Positions 27,915 through 36,802 of a stretch of 64,000 nucleotides of DNA are shown here, piece by piece. Made by a program: the position numbers and the translations under genes. Each line of letters begins with the position of its first letter. Within the stretch, counting starts at the first letter, position 1. The DNA is taken from assembly GCA_963728975.1 (NCBI GenBank), contig CAVSMF010000006.1, forward strand, positions 1 to 64,000, written 5' to 3'. The DNA is from DATFCK01 sp963728975 (lineage in GTDB: Bacteria; Verrucomicrobiota; Verrucomicrobiia; Chthoniobacterales; UBA10450). Under the pieces are notes generated by a model that searched no databases, had not been told where the DNA came from, and saw only the letters and a list, made by a program, of their open reading frames with translations.

Positions 27915-27934
27915 AAGCCATCGATGGCTTCTAA
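27911..27934. terminator. Perfect 24-base palindrome at the oxidoreductase stop
   Basis: TTAGAAGCCATC joined directly to its complement GATGGCTTCTAA. It contains the TAG stop of the oxidoreductase and lies between it and a convergent glycosyltransferase gene. It could be a bidirectional terminator, but there is no T-run; a dyad repeat is an alternative. Confidence 0.4.
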
Positions 27935-27984
27935 GCATCGGCGGAGACGCGGGAGCGGCTTCGTCCAGCGTCTTGGGACTGTCT

Positions 27985-28671
27985 TCAGGATTTGCGGTTG
28001 CGGGCGAGCTTGGTCTTCAGGATATGGAGGTAGTCGCGTTGCGAATCGCGTTCGAGAATGGTCATGTTAGCGCCATGGATTCGCCGGCGATAAACGACCT
28101 CTGGCAGCATGACATGCCGCAGGCCAAGTTCTTGAGCCCGTGCGAACCAATCCAGAAATTCGCCGAACTTCCACCTGTTCTCGAAAGCGCCGACCCGCCA
28201 GAACGCAGCCCGTCGTATCAGCATCGTGCCGGTATGATAGCCGGGCATCGGGTCGCGAGGGCAAACCCATTTTAGACGCTCCTGGCTGTCCACCTCGGGA
28301 CTGATAAACTGCTCAACGTTTCCGAATACCATGTCGAGATCATCATCGGCATCCAAAACTTCAAGTTGCCTTTGGAGTTTATCCGGAGCCCATAAGTCGT
28401 CTGCGGCGCAAAAGCCAAACAAATCGCCTCGCGCGAAATCAAGCCCCTTGTTCAATGCGCCGGAAATTCCGGTGTTCTTCTGCGAGATCCATCTCAGGCG
28501 GGGCTCGTAGTGACGGAGGATTGCCTCACTGCCATCAGCCGAGCCGTCGTTGACAGCGATAATTTCCTTATGGGGGTGGGCTTGCACCAAAATACTGTCG
28601 ATGGCTTCTCCAACAAAGCGCTCGGCGTTGTAAACTGGAATCACCACGCTGATGAAATTATTTCCTTTCAT
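27985..28671 (-). CDS. Family 2 glycosyltransferase (copy A of a duplicated pair)
   Basis: A 228-residue GT2 (GT-A fold) enzyme. ISVVIPVYNAERFVGEAIDSIL is the start signature, VNDGSADGS the first Asp site, CAADDLWAPDKL carries the DxD-like metal site, and FLDWFARAQELGLRHVMLPEVVYRRRIHG is the acceptor-side motif. It is closely related (about three quarters identical by eye) to the protein at 30232-30915, and the pair brackets a membrane protein gene. It probably adds sugars in surface polysaccharide synthesis. The sugar and acceptor are unknown. Confidence 0.9.
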   Translation of the reverse strand: MKGNNFISVVIPVYNAERFVGEAIDSILVQAHPHKEIIAVNDGSADGSEAILRHYEPRLRWISQKNTGISGALNKGLDFARGDLFGFCAADDLWAPDKLQRQLEVLDADDDLDMVFGNVEQFISPEVDSQERLKWVCPRDPMPGYHTGTMLIRRAAFWRVGAFENRWKFGEFLDWFARAQELGLRHVMLPEVVYRRRIHGANMTILERDSQRDYLHILKTKLARNRKS

Positions 28672-28757
28672 ACCTCCTTACAGGCTTGGCGGCGCCGGGT
28701 GCGGACAGGCATGACTTTGGAGTAAATGGACGGCTGCCTTCCTTTTGGCGAAGGTTG

Positions 28758-30176
28758 ATGTTATCACCAGGGACCATGACGTTTCCAGCAGGAATAAGAA
28801 GGAGGTTCAACACACGGCGATTACGCTTTGTGGTGCTGGCTATTGCCGTGGTTATTGGAAGCGCCGCCGTTCTATTTCCGCAAGTAGGGCAAACTTCATT
28901 TCTCTGCGACGAATCCGGCTGGATTTCGTCGGGTCGATATTACACGGATTTGTTGTGGGCGGCAGATATGCGCCGTGCTCAATGGAGATGTGCCGAATGC
29001 GGAGATTTCGGTGATCTCAACATGCAGCTCGGCAAGTGGTTGATCGGAATACCTCTGGCCTTAGACCCGGAAAGCCGAAAGGAGGCATTCTTCCGGTTCT
29101 ACGATACTAAAGCTTCCTACGAAGAGAACATGGATAGAGGGCTGGTTCCTCCACATCACACCCTGACCTACGCCCGAAGCTCCTGTGCTGTGTTCGGCAT
29201 ACTCTGCTGCCTCCTAACATTCATTATTGGATGCTACGCAGGCAACGCTTTTGTCGGCACGGTCGCGGCCGCGCTGGTATCATTAAATTCGCTTTTTATT
29301 CAACAAGCCACGCGAGCAATCACCGACATTCACTACAATTTTTTCCTTCTCTGTGTCTGTCTGGCCGTTGTCTTTTTTTCCACAGCTTCCAAGCCCAAGC
29401 GGACCTGGATTTGCGTGGTTCTTTGCGGAATAGCGACTGGGTTGGCTTGCTCGATCAAAATTACCGGTCTCGTCGTCGGAGGTCTTTCATTTCTGGTCGT
29501 CGGAGGACAGCGCGTCTGGTTCGGGCAATCAACAAAAATGGCATTTATTCAGCAACTGGCAGTCTTCTGCTGTTCCGCGCTCCTTATCATCTATGGGCTG
29601 AACCCATTTTTCTGGCCTTCGCCTCGCGCGCTCTGGAGCAGCGCTGTTTTCGGAGAGGCTAAAGCGCTTTCCAGCGAGATAATTGTGGCAAGACATATTC
29701 CGCGAGAAGTGAAGGCCCGATATCCTCATTTGGGAACATTGGCCTGGCCGCTGCAGTTTCCCAACATGTTTCTCCGTTGGAATAAGAGAATGCGGGAACA
29801 GGAACGGCTTCCTTCGGCACTTTGGCATGGAGAGCGCGTGCTGGTACTCAGCCGGCGTGTTCTTTTCGAGTATGCGTCGTTTCGAGGCGAGTTTGTCTTT
29901 TTGGTTTCCGGAGTCGTCATTCTATTTTGGAAACGGCTTCGCCGTTTGTCCCTCATACCGGACAAACCCGCCTTAGCTTGTTTGCAGTACTTTCTCGTGA
30001 ATTATCTCTTTATTCTGATCGCCATGAAGGTGAACTGGGATCGCTACTATTTGCCGACTGTCATCGCTGGCTCTCTCATGGCCGCTTTCGGCATTTACGC
30101 AATCGCGTTACAGGCCTATCGATTTTACCCGATGCTCAAACGGGCGGTATTCCCCAGGCGCAATCTTCAAACTTGA
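28758..30176 (+). CDS. Polytopic membrane glycosyltransferase-like protein (GT39/ArnT-like)
   Basis: About 472 residues with some nine hydrophobic helices. The first is followed by a periplasmic loop with an acidic residue pair (FLCDESGWISSGRYYTDLLW) in the position where GT-C enzymes such as ArnT and PMT keep their catalytic Asp/Glu. Later loops include AITDIHYNFFLLCVCLAVVF and MKVNWDRYYLPTVIAG, the latter resembling the RYYLP motif of dolichol-phosphate-mannose-type transferases. The gene sits alone on the plus strand between duplicated GT2 genes. Start uncertain: ATG 28758 or 28776; the frame is open from 28686. Confidence 0.75.
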   Translation: MLSPGTMTFPAGIRRRFNTRRLRFVVLAIAVVIGSAAVLFPQVGQTSFLCDESGWISSGRYYTDLLWAADMRRAQWRCAECGDFGDLNMQLGKWLIGIPLALDPESRKEAFFRFYDTKASYEENMDRGLVPPHHTLTYARSSCAVFGILCCLLTFIIGCYAGNAFVGTVAAALVSLNSLFIQQATRAITDIHYNFFLLCVCLAVVFFSTASKPKRTWICVVLCGIATGLACSIKITGLVVGGLSFLVVGGQRVWFGQSTKMAFIQQLAVFCCSALLIIYGLNPFFWPSPRALWSSAVFGEAKALSSEIIVARHIPREVKARYPHLGTLAWPLQFPNMFLRWNKRMREQERLPSALWHGERVLVLSRRVLFEYASFRGEFVFLVSGVVILFWKRLRRLSLIPDKPALACLQYFLVNYLFILIAMKVNWDRYYLPTVIAGSLMAAFGIYAIALQAYRFYPMLKRAVFPRRNLQT

Positions 30177-30231
30177 AGCGGCCTGGCTGGAAGAGTAGCG
30201 AATATTCGCAACCCAGTTTTATTGGACCGGT

Positions 30232-30915
30232 TCAGGATTTGCGTTGGCGGGCGAGCTTGGCCTTCAGGACATGGAGGTAGTCACGTTGGGAATCGCGCTC
30301 TCGAATAGTCGTGTTACCGCCATGGATGCGCCTGCGATAAACGACCTCGGGCAAAATGACATGGCGCAGGCGAAGTTCTTCAGCCCGCGCGAACCAATCC
30401 AGAAACTCGACGAATAGCCACCTTGTCTCGAAAGGACCGACCCGCGAGAACGCGGAACGTCGGATCAACATGGCTCCCCGGTGATAGCCGGGCATCGATC
30501 CCTGGGGGCAAACCCATTTTTGACGGTCCGAGCTGCTTACATCGGGGCTGATAAACTGCTGGACGTTTCCGAACACCATGTCGAGATCGTCGTCGGCAGC
30601 CAAGACTTCAAGCTGCCTCTGAAGTTTATCGGGAGCCCACAGGTCGTCTGCATCGCAAAAGGCCAAAAAATCACCTTGGGCGGATTCGAGCCCCTTGTTC
30701 AATGCTCCGGAAATCCCTGTGTTCTTCTGTGACATCCACTTCAAGTGAGGCTCGTAGCGGCGTAGGACAGCCTCGCTCCCATCGACCGAACCATCGTTCA
30801 CAGCGATGATTTCCTTGTTGGGGTGGGGTTGCATCAAAACACTTTCGATAGCTTCCCCGAGATAGTGCTCCGCGTTGTAAACTGGAATCACTATGCTGAC
30901 GCGATCTTCCTTCAT
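30232..30915 (-). CDS. Family 2 glycosyltransferase (copy B of the duplicated pair)
   Basis: A 227-residue GT2 enzyme with the same plan as the protein at 27985-28671: VSIVIPVYNAEHYLGEAIESVL, VNDGSVDGS, CDADDLWAPDKL (a more standard D-x-D than copy A, which reads C-A-A-D-D), and FLDWFARAEELRLRHVILPEVVYRRRIHG. The upstream bases (TTCATAC-TCCTTACAGG) also match those of copy A, so the duplication includes 5' sequence. Copy A's lost acidic residue hints at altered metal or donor use. Confidence 0.9.
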   Translation of the reverse strand: MKEDRVSIVIPVYNAEHYLGEAIESVLMQPHPNKEIIAVNDGSVDGSEAVLRRYEPHLKWMSQKNTGISGALNKGLESAQGDFLAFCDADDLWAPDKLQRQLEVLAADDDLDMVFGNVQQFISPDVSSSDRQKWVCPQGSMPGYHRGAMLIRRSAFSRVGPFETRWLFVEFLDWFARAEELRLRHVILPEVVYRRRIHGGNTTIRERDSQRDYLHVLKAKLARQRKS

Positions 30916-31245
30916 ACTTCCTTACAGGTTTGGCCACGGGAGGCATCGAGATGCATAATTTGAAGCAGATGTCGTCTGGCCTTTCTTACGGTAAACCGAT
31001 GGTATCACCTTTGGACGATGTCGTGTCGACCAGATTTTATCGAGGAAAAGGGGCGCATCTCCGCCCCGGCCGTTCCTTGGGCGAGCGACCTTCTGGCACA
31101 GGCCTTGACTGTTGCTTCATAAACGTCAGGATTAACGAATTGCGCGCGAGCCGCCGGCACGGTTCCAAGGTAATGAGCTCGATGTTAGGCCGATTATGGC
31201 GGAAGGCCCACAGCCCGCACGATGGAAAATTTGTGACCCAATGAG
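30916..31245. other. Gene-poor stretch between divergent glycosyltransferase genes
   Basis: About 330 bases. The part next to copy B resembles the region upstream of copy A (both contain a GATG-TATCACC-like segment), so it is partly a duplication remnant. An open frame (30930-31244, plus) lacks family-like sequence and I do not consider it a gene. Promoters for the two flanking genes probably lie here. I could not identify convincing -35/-10 pairs. Confidence 0.5.
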
Positions 31246-31944
31246 ATGAGCGCACCTGCGGTTAGCGTGATTATTCCCGTCTTCAACGGCGAAAAATATC
31301 TGGCTCAGGCTATCGAGAGCATCATCCAACAAAACTACACACCACTCGAAGTCATCGTGATTGATGACGGCTCAACCGACGAGAGCGGCGCGATCGCCCG
31401 TTCTTTTCCCGGCGTCCGCTGTATCCAGCGAAAGCATGAAGGTCTCGCCCATGCCTGGAATGCCGGCATTGCTGCCGCCACCGGAGATCTGATCTCGTTT
31501 CTCGCTGCCGACGATATCTGGTCTCCCGACAAGTTGTCCGTGCAGGTGGGTTATATGCAGAAGCATCCGGAAGTGGATTATACGGTGGCACACATGAAAT
31601 GCTTCCTGGAACCGGGTTGCCCGCATCCGCCGGGGTTCAGAAGGGAGCAACTCGGCGTCAAGATGATCTATCGCGTTCCCGAAACGCTGATGGCGCGCAG
31701 GTCGGTCTTCGACGTCGTCGGTCTGTTCGACACTAACCTGACCACGGCCCAGGAGTTAGACTGGTTTGCCCGCGCTCAGGAACGCGGTTTGACCATCGCC
31801 ATATTGCCTGAAGTCCTCTTATTGCGGCGTATTCACGACCAAAATTTCACGTTCACCGCGCCGGCCAAGGAGAACAACGCGAATATTTTGAGGCTGTTGC
31901 ATAACTCGATCCGCCGGCAGCGCGGCGGCACGCCATCTTCGTGA
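31246..31944 (+). CDS. Family 2 glycosyltransferase
   Basis: A 232-residue GT2 enzyme: VSVIIPVFNGEKYLAQAIESI, VIDDGSTDESG, FLAADDIWSPDKLSVQ, and a C-terminal AQELDWFARAQERGLTIAILPEVLLLRRIHDQNFT block. It shares the WFARAQE...RIH motif with the two duplicated GT2 proteins nearby but is clearly more distant. Probable role in cell-surface glycan assembly, inferred from context. Confidence 0.9.
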   Translation: MSAPAVSVIIPVFNGEKYLAQAIESIIQQNYTPLEVIVIDDGSTDESGAIARSFPGVRCIQRKHEGLAHAWNAGIAAATGDLISFLAADDIWSPDKLSVQVGYMQKHPEVDYTVAHMKCFLEPGCPHPPGFRREQLGVKMIYRVPETLMARRSVFDVVGLFDTNLTTAQELDWFARAQERGLTIAILPEVLLLRRIHDQNFTFTAPAKENNANILRLLHNSIRRQRGGTPSS

Positions 31945-31998
31945 TGCGACGGTGAGCGGATAACGAACGGACAGGGCAAGGCTCCTGTCTCCTGCTCT

Positions 31999-33807
31999 TT
32001 ACTCCCCCACAGGTCGGCTTCTCAACTGGAGGCGGTCGCGTTTCTTCTTGAAGATGCGAAGGGTGTTTTGCTCTACGAAGGTCTTTCCGCGGGTCATGTT
32101 TCCGTGGTGACGGCGGACGAAAAGGGTGACGGCATCGATGCGCCGGACGTTCCTCTGCATTTCCTGCGCCCGGTTATACCAATCGCCGTCCTCGCCGTAC
32201 CGCAGTTCCGGGTCGAATAGTCCGACTTCGGCAAAGACGCGCTTGCGGTAGAGCCCGGCCCCGAGATAAAAGCCAAAGCCGCCGTCGGGGCTGCCCCGGA
32301 ATTCGTAGCCGCTGTCTTCAGGGCGATACTCTATCAGCTGGGCGTACCCATGGACCACATCCAGGCCCGGGTCCCCCATGATCTCATTAACCAGCATTTC
32401 GAGATTGTTCTCGGGCCACAGATCGTCCGAATCAAGAAAAGCGATCAGTTCACCGGTACTATCCTTGATCCCACGATTTCGGGCGGACCCGGGTCCAGCA
32501 TTGTCTTGCTTGAAGTAGCGGATATCGAAAGGAAACTGACGAACGACCGATTCCGTGCCGTCGGTCGATCCATCGTCGACGACGATGATTTCGATGGCCG
32601 GGTAGTTCTGCGACAGAATGTTCTTTAGCGCTTCTTCGATTAATTTTTCTCGGTTATAGACGGGGATGACGATACTCACCAACGGCTGGTGATTGCGGGG
32701 GATCGAGATACTCGGCCGCGCTTTTTCTTTCGCGCCAGGCTTGGCCAGCTGGTTGAGGAGGCCGGAAATCACTGGCGGAATCCCTTCAAGATCTCGTCCC
32801 ACATGCAGGACATATCCCGGCACGGTTGCACAGAGATGATCGAAGAATTCATAGGTAAGTCGACCCACACCGGGCAGCTGGCACATCGTCGCAAAACAGG
32901 TGGCTTGCCGGAGGACGAGTGGAGATTCCGGAGAAAACGTCGTTTCGTCGCCGTCGCGGAAACGGGGGGTGAGGATTGCCTTTAACGGCACCTCCTGCTT
33001 TAACCGGTCCGCGAAACGTGGATGCAGATGGATCACGGCTTTCTCGTCGTCGAGCTCGTCTGGATTCGACACGAACTCCCGAAAACCGGGGAAACGGATT
33101 ACATTGTCGGCATTCAACTTCGCAGTGCAGTAGAGGCTGCAGACCGATGGTTTGTCACCGCCTCGAATCACCACATAATCGTCTCCGAGGTAATCCAATC
33201 CCGTATCGAGACAAGACAGAGCGGTAGTTGATTTACCAACACCGCCTTTGCCGGTGATGAGGACAGCGCCATCGGCGGTCCCGACCGCGGCCCCGTGGAC
33301 GAGCTGGCAGCCCTGCCGCTCGAACCGCCAGTGAAGCAACGTGCGCAAAGGAGAAGAACGCGCCCAATAAGGCTGCGTAGCGGCGTCCTGGACCCAGTAA
33401 ACACCGAGGCTGGATTCGTGATCGAGAATATTGACGGAGAAGTCCGACCAGTGAAACGCCGTTTTGATCCGGTCGCTGTAGAATCCCCAAATATCGCCGC
33501 GGTCAGTGAAGGAAGCGCGGGGGCAGATTGGAGGCGGCCCCGGAATTCCGGTCGAGTCGCTGTCCCAAAGACAGAGGGTCAGATCCGGCGCGTCTACCGG
33601 CGCGATTCGCAAGTGCTCCAACGCGGGCGTCACGTGCGGCACAAGCGCGCTCCCGGCAAAGCGAAGCCGGATCGTTGTTCCAGCAATGCAGCAGAAGAAT
33701 GCGACCTCCCCGGCCCGGTTTTTCGCGTCGCAGAATCCGCGGTAAAAGTCCTCGAATAATGCGAGTTGCTCTTCCTCGGTTTTGGGTGGCACGTCCGCGG
33801 GGTTCAC
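31999..33807 (-). CDS. HPr-kinase-like domain fused to a family 2 glycosyltransferase
   Basis: A 602-residue two-domain protein. Residues about 30-360 form an HprK-like P-loop domain: Walker A ITGKGGVGKSTTAL (186-194 core), then LDYLGDDYVVI, the acidic site of this fold, and an LVHGAAV strand just before the P-loop. Residues about 375-600 are a GT2 domain (VSIVIPVYNREKLIEEALKNIL, VVDDGSTDGT, FLDSDDLWPENN, YGEDGDWYNRAQE). HprK-like kinases occur beside PqqD-like proteins and in some lasso-peptide clusters, where one phosphorylates the peptide. Last gene of the PqqD/nucleotidyltransferase/ABC operon. The fusion is unusual; the kinase target is unknown. Confidence 0.88.
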   Translation of the reverse strand: MNPADVPPKTEEEQLALFEDFYRGFCDAKNRAGEVAFFCCIAGTTIRLRFAGSALVPHVTPALEHLRIAPVDAPDLTLCLWDSDSTGIPGPPPICPRASFTDRGDIWGFYSDRIKTAFHWSDFSVNILDHESSLGVYWVQDAATQPYWARSSPLRTLLHWRFERQGCQLVHGAAVGTADGAVLITGKGGVGKSTTALSCLDTGLDYLGDDYVVIRGGDKPSVCSLYCTAKLNADNVIRFPGFREFVSNPDELDDEKAVIHLHPRFADRLKQEVPLKAILTPRFRDGDETTFSPESPLVLRQATCFATMCQLPGVGRLTYEFFDHLCATVPGYVLHVGRDLEGIPPVISGLLNQLAKPGAKEKARPSISIPRNHQPLVSIVIPVYNREKLIEEALKNILSQNYPAIEIIVVDDGSTDGTESVVRQFPFDIRYFKQDNAGPGSARNRGIKDSTGELIAFLDSDDLWPENNLEMLVNEIMGDPGLDVVHGYAQLIEYRPEDSGYEFRGSPDGGFGFYLGAGLYRKRVFAEVGLFDPELRYGEDGDWYNRAQEMQRNVRRIDAVTLFVRRHHGNMTRGKTFVEQNTLRIFKKKRDRLQLRSRPVGE

Positions 33808-33826
33808 CGGATATTGCTTTCTCCAG

Positions 33827-35551
33827 TTATCGCGTTCCCGCCGCGGTCAATGCCGCTCCTGATTGGGGAACGGCGATGCCGTCTCTGAGTGCGTAGACCG
33901 TGTCCGCGAAGTCGACCACTTCGCGATCATGACTGATTGTCAAAATTGCCGGGCGGTTTCCCAGGCGTTGCAGTTGCTCCATCAACCGGCGGATCGCGTT
34001 TCGATCAAGGTGGTTGGTGGGCTCATCGAGGATCAACAACCGCGGCTGCCGGAGAAGGGCGCGGGCAATAGCGAGCCGCTGCGCTTCGCCTCCCGCAAGC
34101 AAGACGCCCCCTTCCCCGACCTGGGTGTCATACCCGTCGGGCAAAGACTCGATGAAATCGTGGACGAGGGCGATTCGCGCGGCCTGTTTCATTTTGTCGA
34201 GAGTGGTATGGTCCGCCGCCCCATAACCGATGTTTTCGGCGATGGAACCGGTAAAGAATTCGGGATGCTGCGTCACCGTGCCGATCGACCGGCGAAATCT
34301 CACCATATCGATTTCGTCGTAAGGAATGCCATCGGCGAGGACCACGCCTTGGAGGGGACGATAAGAGCCGAGGATCAGCCATGCCAACGTGCTCTTTCCC
34401 GCCCCATTGGGGCCGACGATCGCAATGTTTGCGCCGGGGTTAATGCGCAAGTTCAAACCGTTCAGCACCGGTCTCTGATCAAAAGCAAAAACAACGTTCC
34501 TGAGTTCGATTTCGCCGGTAAAATCGATGTGCTTCTGGCCCGAGTAAGGCGCCGATTCACCTTCATGCATGAGTCTGTTTAAGGTGACCATGGATTCGTT
34601 TCCGGCCAGGATCTGAGGGACCGCGTCGATGATGGTACGCGCGTAACCGTTGAGCAGACCGGCCGCAACCCAGAACGACAACAGTTGTCCCAAGGTCATG
34701 GAGTGCGCGGCCACGGCGGCGGCGCCTAAGGTAAGAATGATAATCCCGGAAAGACCGGTTACGGTGTTTTGCACCTGACCGTGCAGCGCGTAAATGAAGG
34801 CCATTCTCTCGCCCGTTTTGCGCAAATGCTGCACCTGTTCCGCCCGACTCACCGCATCCTCTGTCTCACACGACTGGATGTGAATCAGATCCATGTGGTG
34901 CAGGACGAAGAGCGTACCCTTGCTAAACACTTCGAACGCGCGCTGGAAAACGAAGACGCGTTCCTTTACCCGTCGGCCCGTCAATTGAAGCGTCAAAAAA
35001 AGCAGGGGCGTCAACGAGACCATGACAAGAAGCAGAAACCAGTTGAGAAACAGGAGAAGAATGATCAGGGCCAAACTGGTGAGCAAGGCCGGCAGCAAAC
35101 GTGAGATGAGGGCGCTACTCACATCGTCGAGCCGCTCTGTATCCTGAACGATGCGGGCGTGCATCGTGTTTCGATCGAATCGGGTGTAGAACCGGCGCGA
35201 AAAAGTGTAGAGCCTGGCCAGGAGGTCCTCTCGCATCCGGCTGATCGCAGCCTTGAATGTCTTGATTTGCTTTGCCCGCATCCACAGAGAAATCCCGCCG
35301 TTCAGGGTGCGGAGCAGAAAGATACCGGCCCCGAGCAGAACAATCTGGGTGACATGCTTTTGGGGAAGGGCCACGTCGAAAATGCGACGGACGAGCATGA
35401 GGACCGGCAACACCAGCAGTGCCTGCACAGCCGCCACAATCCCAAAAAGCAAAAGCAAGGGGTATTCGCCCCGGTAGTAACTGCTGAAATAGCGCCACGC
35501 CGCCGGGTCCAGTAGCCTTCTGGTGCCGCTTTTATTTTCCGTCTCGTTCAT
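33827..35551 (-). CDS. ABC transporter, fused membrane and ATPase domains (MsbA-like)
   Basis: A 574-residue half-transporter. The N-terminal membrane domain has six hydrophobic segments (e.g. LLLLFGIVAAVQALLVLPVL; TSLALIILLLFLNWFLLLVM). The ATPase domain has Walker A IVGPNGAGKSTLAW, Q-loop VTQHPEFF, signature LAGGEAQRLAIARAL (LSGGQ variant), Walker B LLILDEPTNHLD and H-loop ISHDREV. No peptidase C39 domain is present, so it would not cut a leader itself. In this operon it is the natural exporter of whatever the PqqD-, nucleotidyl- and kinase-like proteins make; a lipid-linked glycan is the alternative cargo. Confidence 0.92.
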   Translation of the reverse strand: MNETENKSGTRRLLDPAAWRYFSSYYRGEYPLLLLFGIVAAVQALLVLPVLMLVRRIFDVALPQKHVTQIVLLGAGIFLLRTLNGGISLWMRAKQIKTFKAAISRMREDLLARLYTFSRRFYTRFDRNTMHARIVQDTERLDDVSSALISRLLPALLTSLALIILLLFLNWFLLLVMVSLTPLLFLTLQLTGRRVKERVFVFQRAFEVFSKGTLFVLHHMDLIHIQSCETEDAVSRAEQVQHLRKTGERMAFIYALHGQVQNTVTGLSGIIILTLGAAAVAAHSMTLGQLLSFWVAAGLLNGYARTIIDAVPQILAGNESMVTLNRLMHEGESAPYSGQKHIDFTGEIELRNVVFAFDQRPVLNGLNLRINPGANIAIVGPNGAGKSTLAWLILGSYRPLQGVVLADGIPYDEIDMVRFRRSIGTVTQHPEFFTGSIAENIGYGAADHTTLDKMKQAARIALVHDFIESLPDGYDTQVGEGGVLLAGGEAQRLAIARALLRQPRLLILDEPTNHLDRNAIRRLMEQLQRLGNRPAILTISHDREVVDFADTVYALRDGIAVPQSGAALTAAGTR

Positions 35552-35575
35552 CGAGCGTAGACCGCTGCGGTGCCG

Positions 35576-36802
35576 TCAGCCTGTAGCCACGCTTTTCCGG
35601 GTCAGTTTCGCGAGTATTTTTCTGATCTTCCCGGGGACACGGCGCAGCAGCACAGAGAAGATTTCGCGCCGGCTGTTTGCGTAGAGGCAATACCTCACGT
35701 AGTCCGGGAATCCCCGAAGCCGGGGCCAAAACCGCTGGCCGAAGGTGATCCGCCGATAAGCTAAGATGATGAGCGGCCACCCGCCGAAGATAGAGTCGTC
35801 AACTTCGCGCCTTGGCCTCTCCACCAGCTGATGTTCGATTTGCTCGAGAACCGAGGGTTTGCCCTGACGGCATTTCCTTAGCACTTCGGGAGGTATCGGA
35901 ACCTTCAGGTGGTCATGGAGATAACCAAGACCGGCGCCAAGCCTGAAGAGAAGCTTTCGCTTGCGAGCTTGGGCGAGGAGTCGCTCCCAGCATAACTTTT
36001 CGCCCGAGGAACGGATAATTACGGCCGCATCCGCAGCCCAGCGGATGGTTGGCATGGCATTCCAGTAAATCCCGTGCACGATAATGTGCAGCAGGTTGTC
36101 GGCGGGGCTCAACGCTTTTGTGGTGACTTCCATCATCCGGAACGGCACCGCCTCCGCCCAGAAGTCATCGTCCGCTTCCGGATAAACGCATTCGTGGAGA
36201 GCGTGCCAATGCAGATCCAATTCTTGTTCCGCCCCATTGACCAGTGTGGCCGCCCAAAAATAACGAAGATCTCCGTTCTCGCGCATGTTGGGGTTGCGCC
36301 GCCCTTCGAGCTCGAGGCATTTAAGAGCTGCTTCCGCCCGGCCCGTCGGAACAAGGATGTCAATATCGGACATGGGGCGCGCGCCCCGGTCCTGATAGTA
36401 GAGGAGCGACAGGGCTACCCCCTTCAAGACGATGGTCTCCACACCCGCGGCGTGCAAACTCTGCAAAACACGTTGCGTTTCGCCGAACAAAGTTATGTTT
36501 TTCGCCCACGAGTAGCGGTAGATGCCCTTCAGTCTCGTCATCAGCCCACCGCCAAAGCGCTGCCGTTCCAGATTCCTATAAACAAGGGGAAGAAGACGGA
36601 AGGAACCCTGGTCGAGGTCGCCCTGGACAAGGTCCACCCGGGAAGCCCACTCCGACCACGCCGCGATTGCTTCGTCCCCGGGCCAAAGCGCCGCCTGCAG
36701 GAGAAGTTTCTGTTCGGGGGTAGGCCAAACGCCTTTCCCTGGCGTTATCGCCTCATTCCTACTGCTTAGGCTTGGGAGCTGGCCAGCCGGTTTCATCCAC
36801 AT
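35576..36802 (-). CDS. Nucleotidyltransferase-family protein (NTP_transf_5 type)
   Basis: A 408-residue protein of the NTP_transf_5 group. The core is GVETIVLKGVALSLLYYQDRGARPMSDIDILVP: the G(V/A)xxxxLKG motif followed by the D-x-D (DID) metal site of the nucleotidyltransferase superfamily. After it come ELDLHWHALHE and a His-rich helix (DNLLHIIVHGIYWN). Related proteins occur in lasso-peptide and exopolysaccharide clusters, often with PqqD-like and HprK-like partners. The start overlaps the PqqD-like gene by 44 bases; a later start is possible. It is about 25 bases upstream of the ABC gene. The substrate is unknown. Confidence 0.87.
   Translation of the reverse strand: MWMKPAGQLPSLSSRNEAITPGKGVWPTPEQKLLLQAALWPGDEAIAAWSEWASRVDLVQGDLDQGSFRLLPLVYRNLERQRFGGGLMTRLKGIYRYSWAKNITLFGETQRVLQSLHAAGVETIVLKGVALSLLYYQDRGARPMSDIDILVPTGRAEAALKCLELEGRRNPNMRENGDLRYFWAATLVNGAEQELDLHWHALHECVYPEADDDFWAEAVPFRMMEVTTKALSPADNLLHIIVHGIYWNAMPTIRWAADAAVIIRSSGEKLCWERLLAQARKRKLLFRLGAGLGYLHDHLKVPIPPEVLRKCRQGKPSVLEQIEHQLVERPRREVDDSIFGGWPLIILAYRRITFGQRFWPRLRGFPDYVRYCLYANSRREIFSVLLRRVPGKIRKILAKLTRKSVATG

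Noticed and set aside
30930..31244. 104-codon open frame between glycosyltransferases
   Set aside because: No family-like content, and part of it is duplicated flank sequence.
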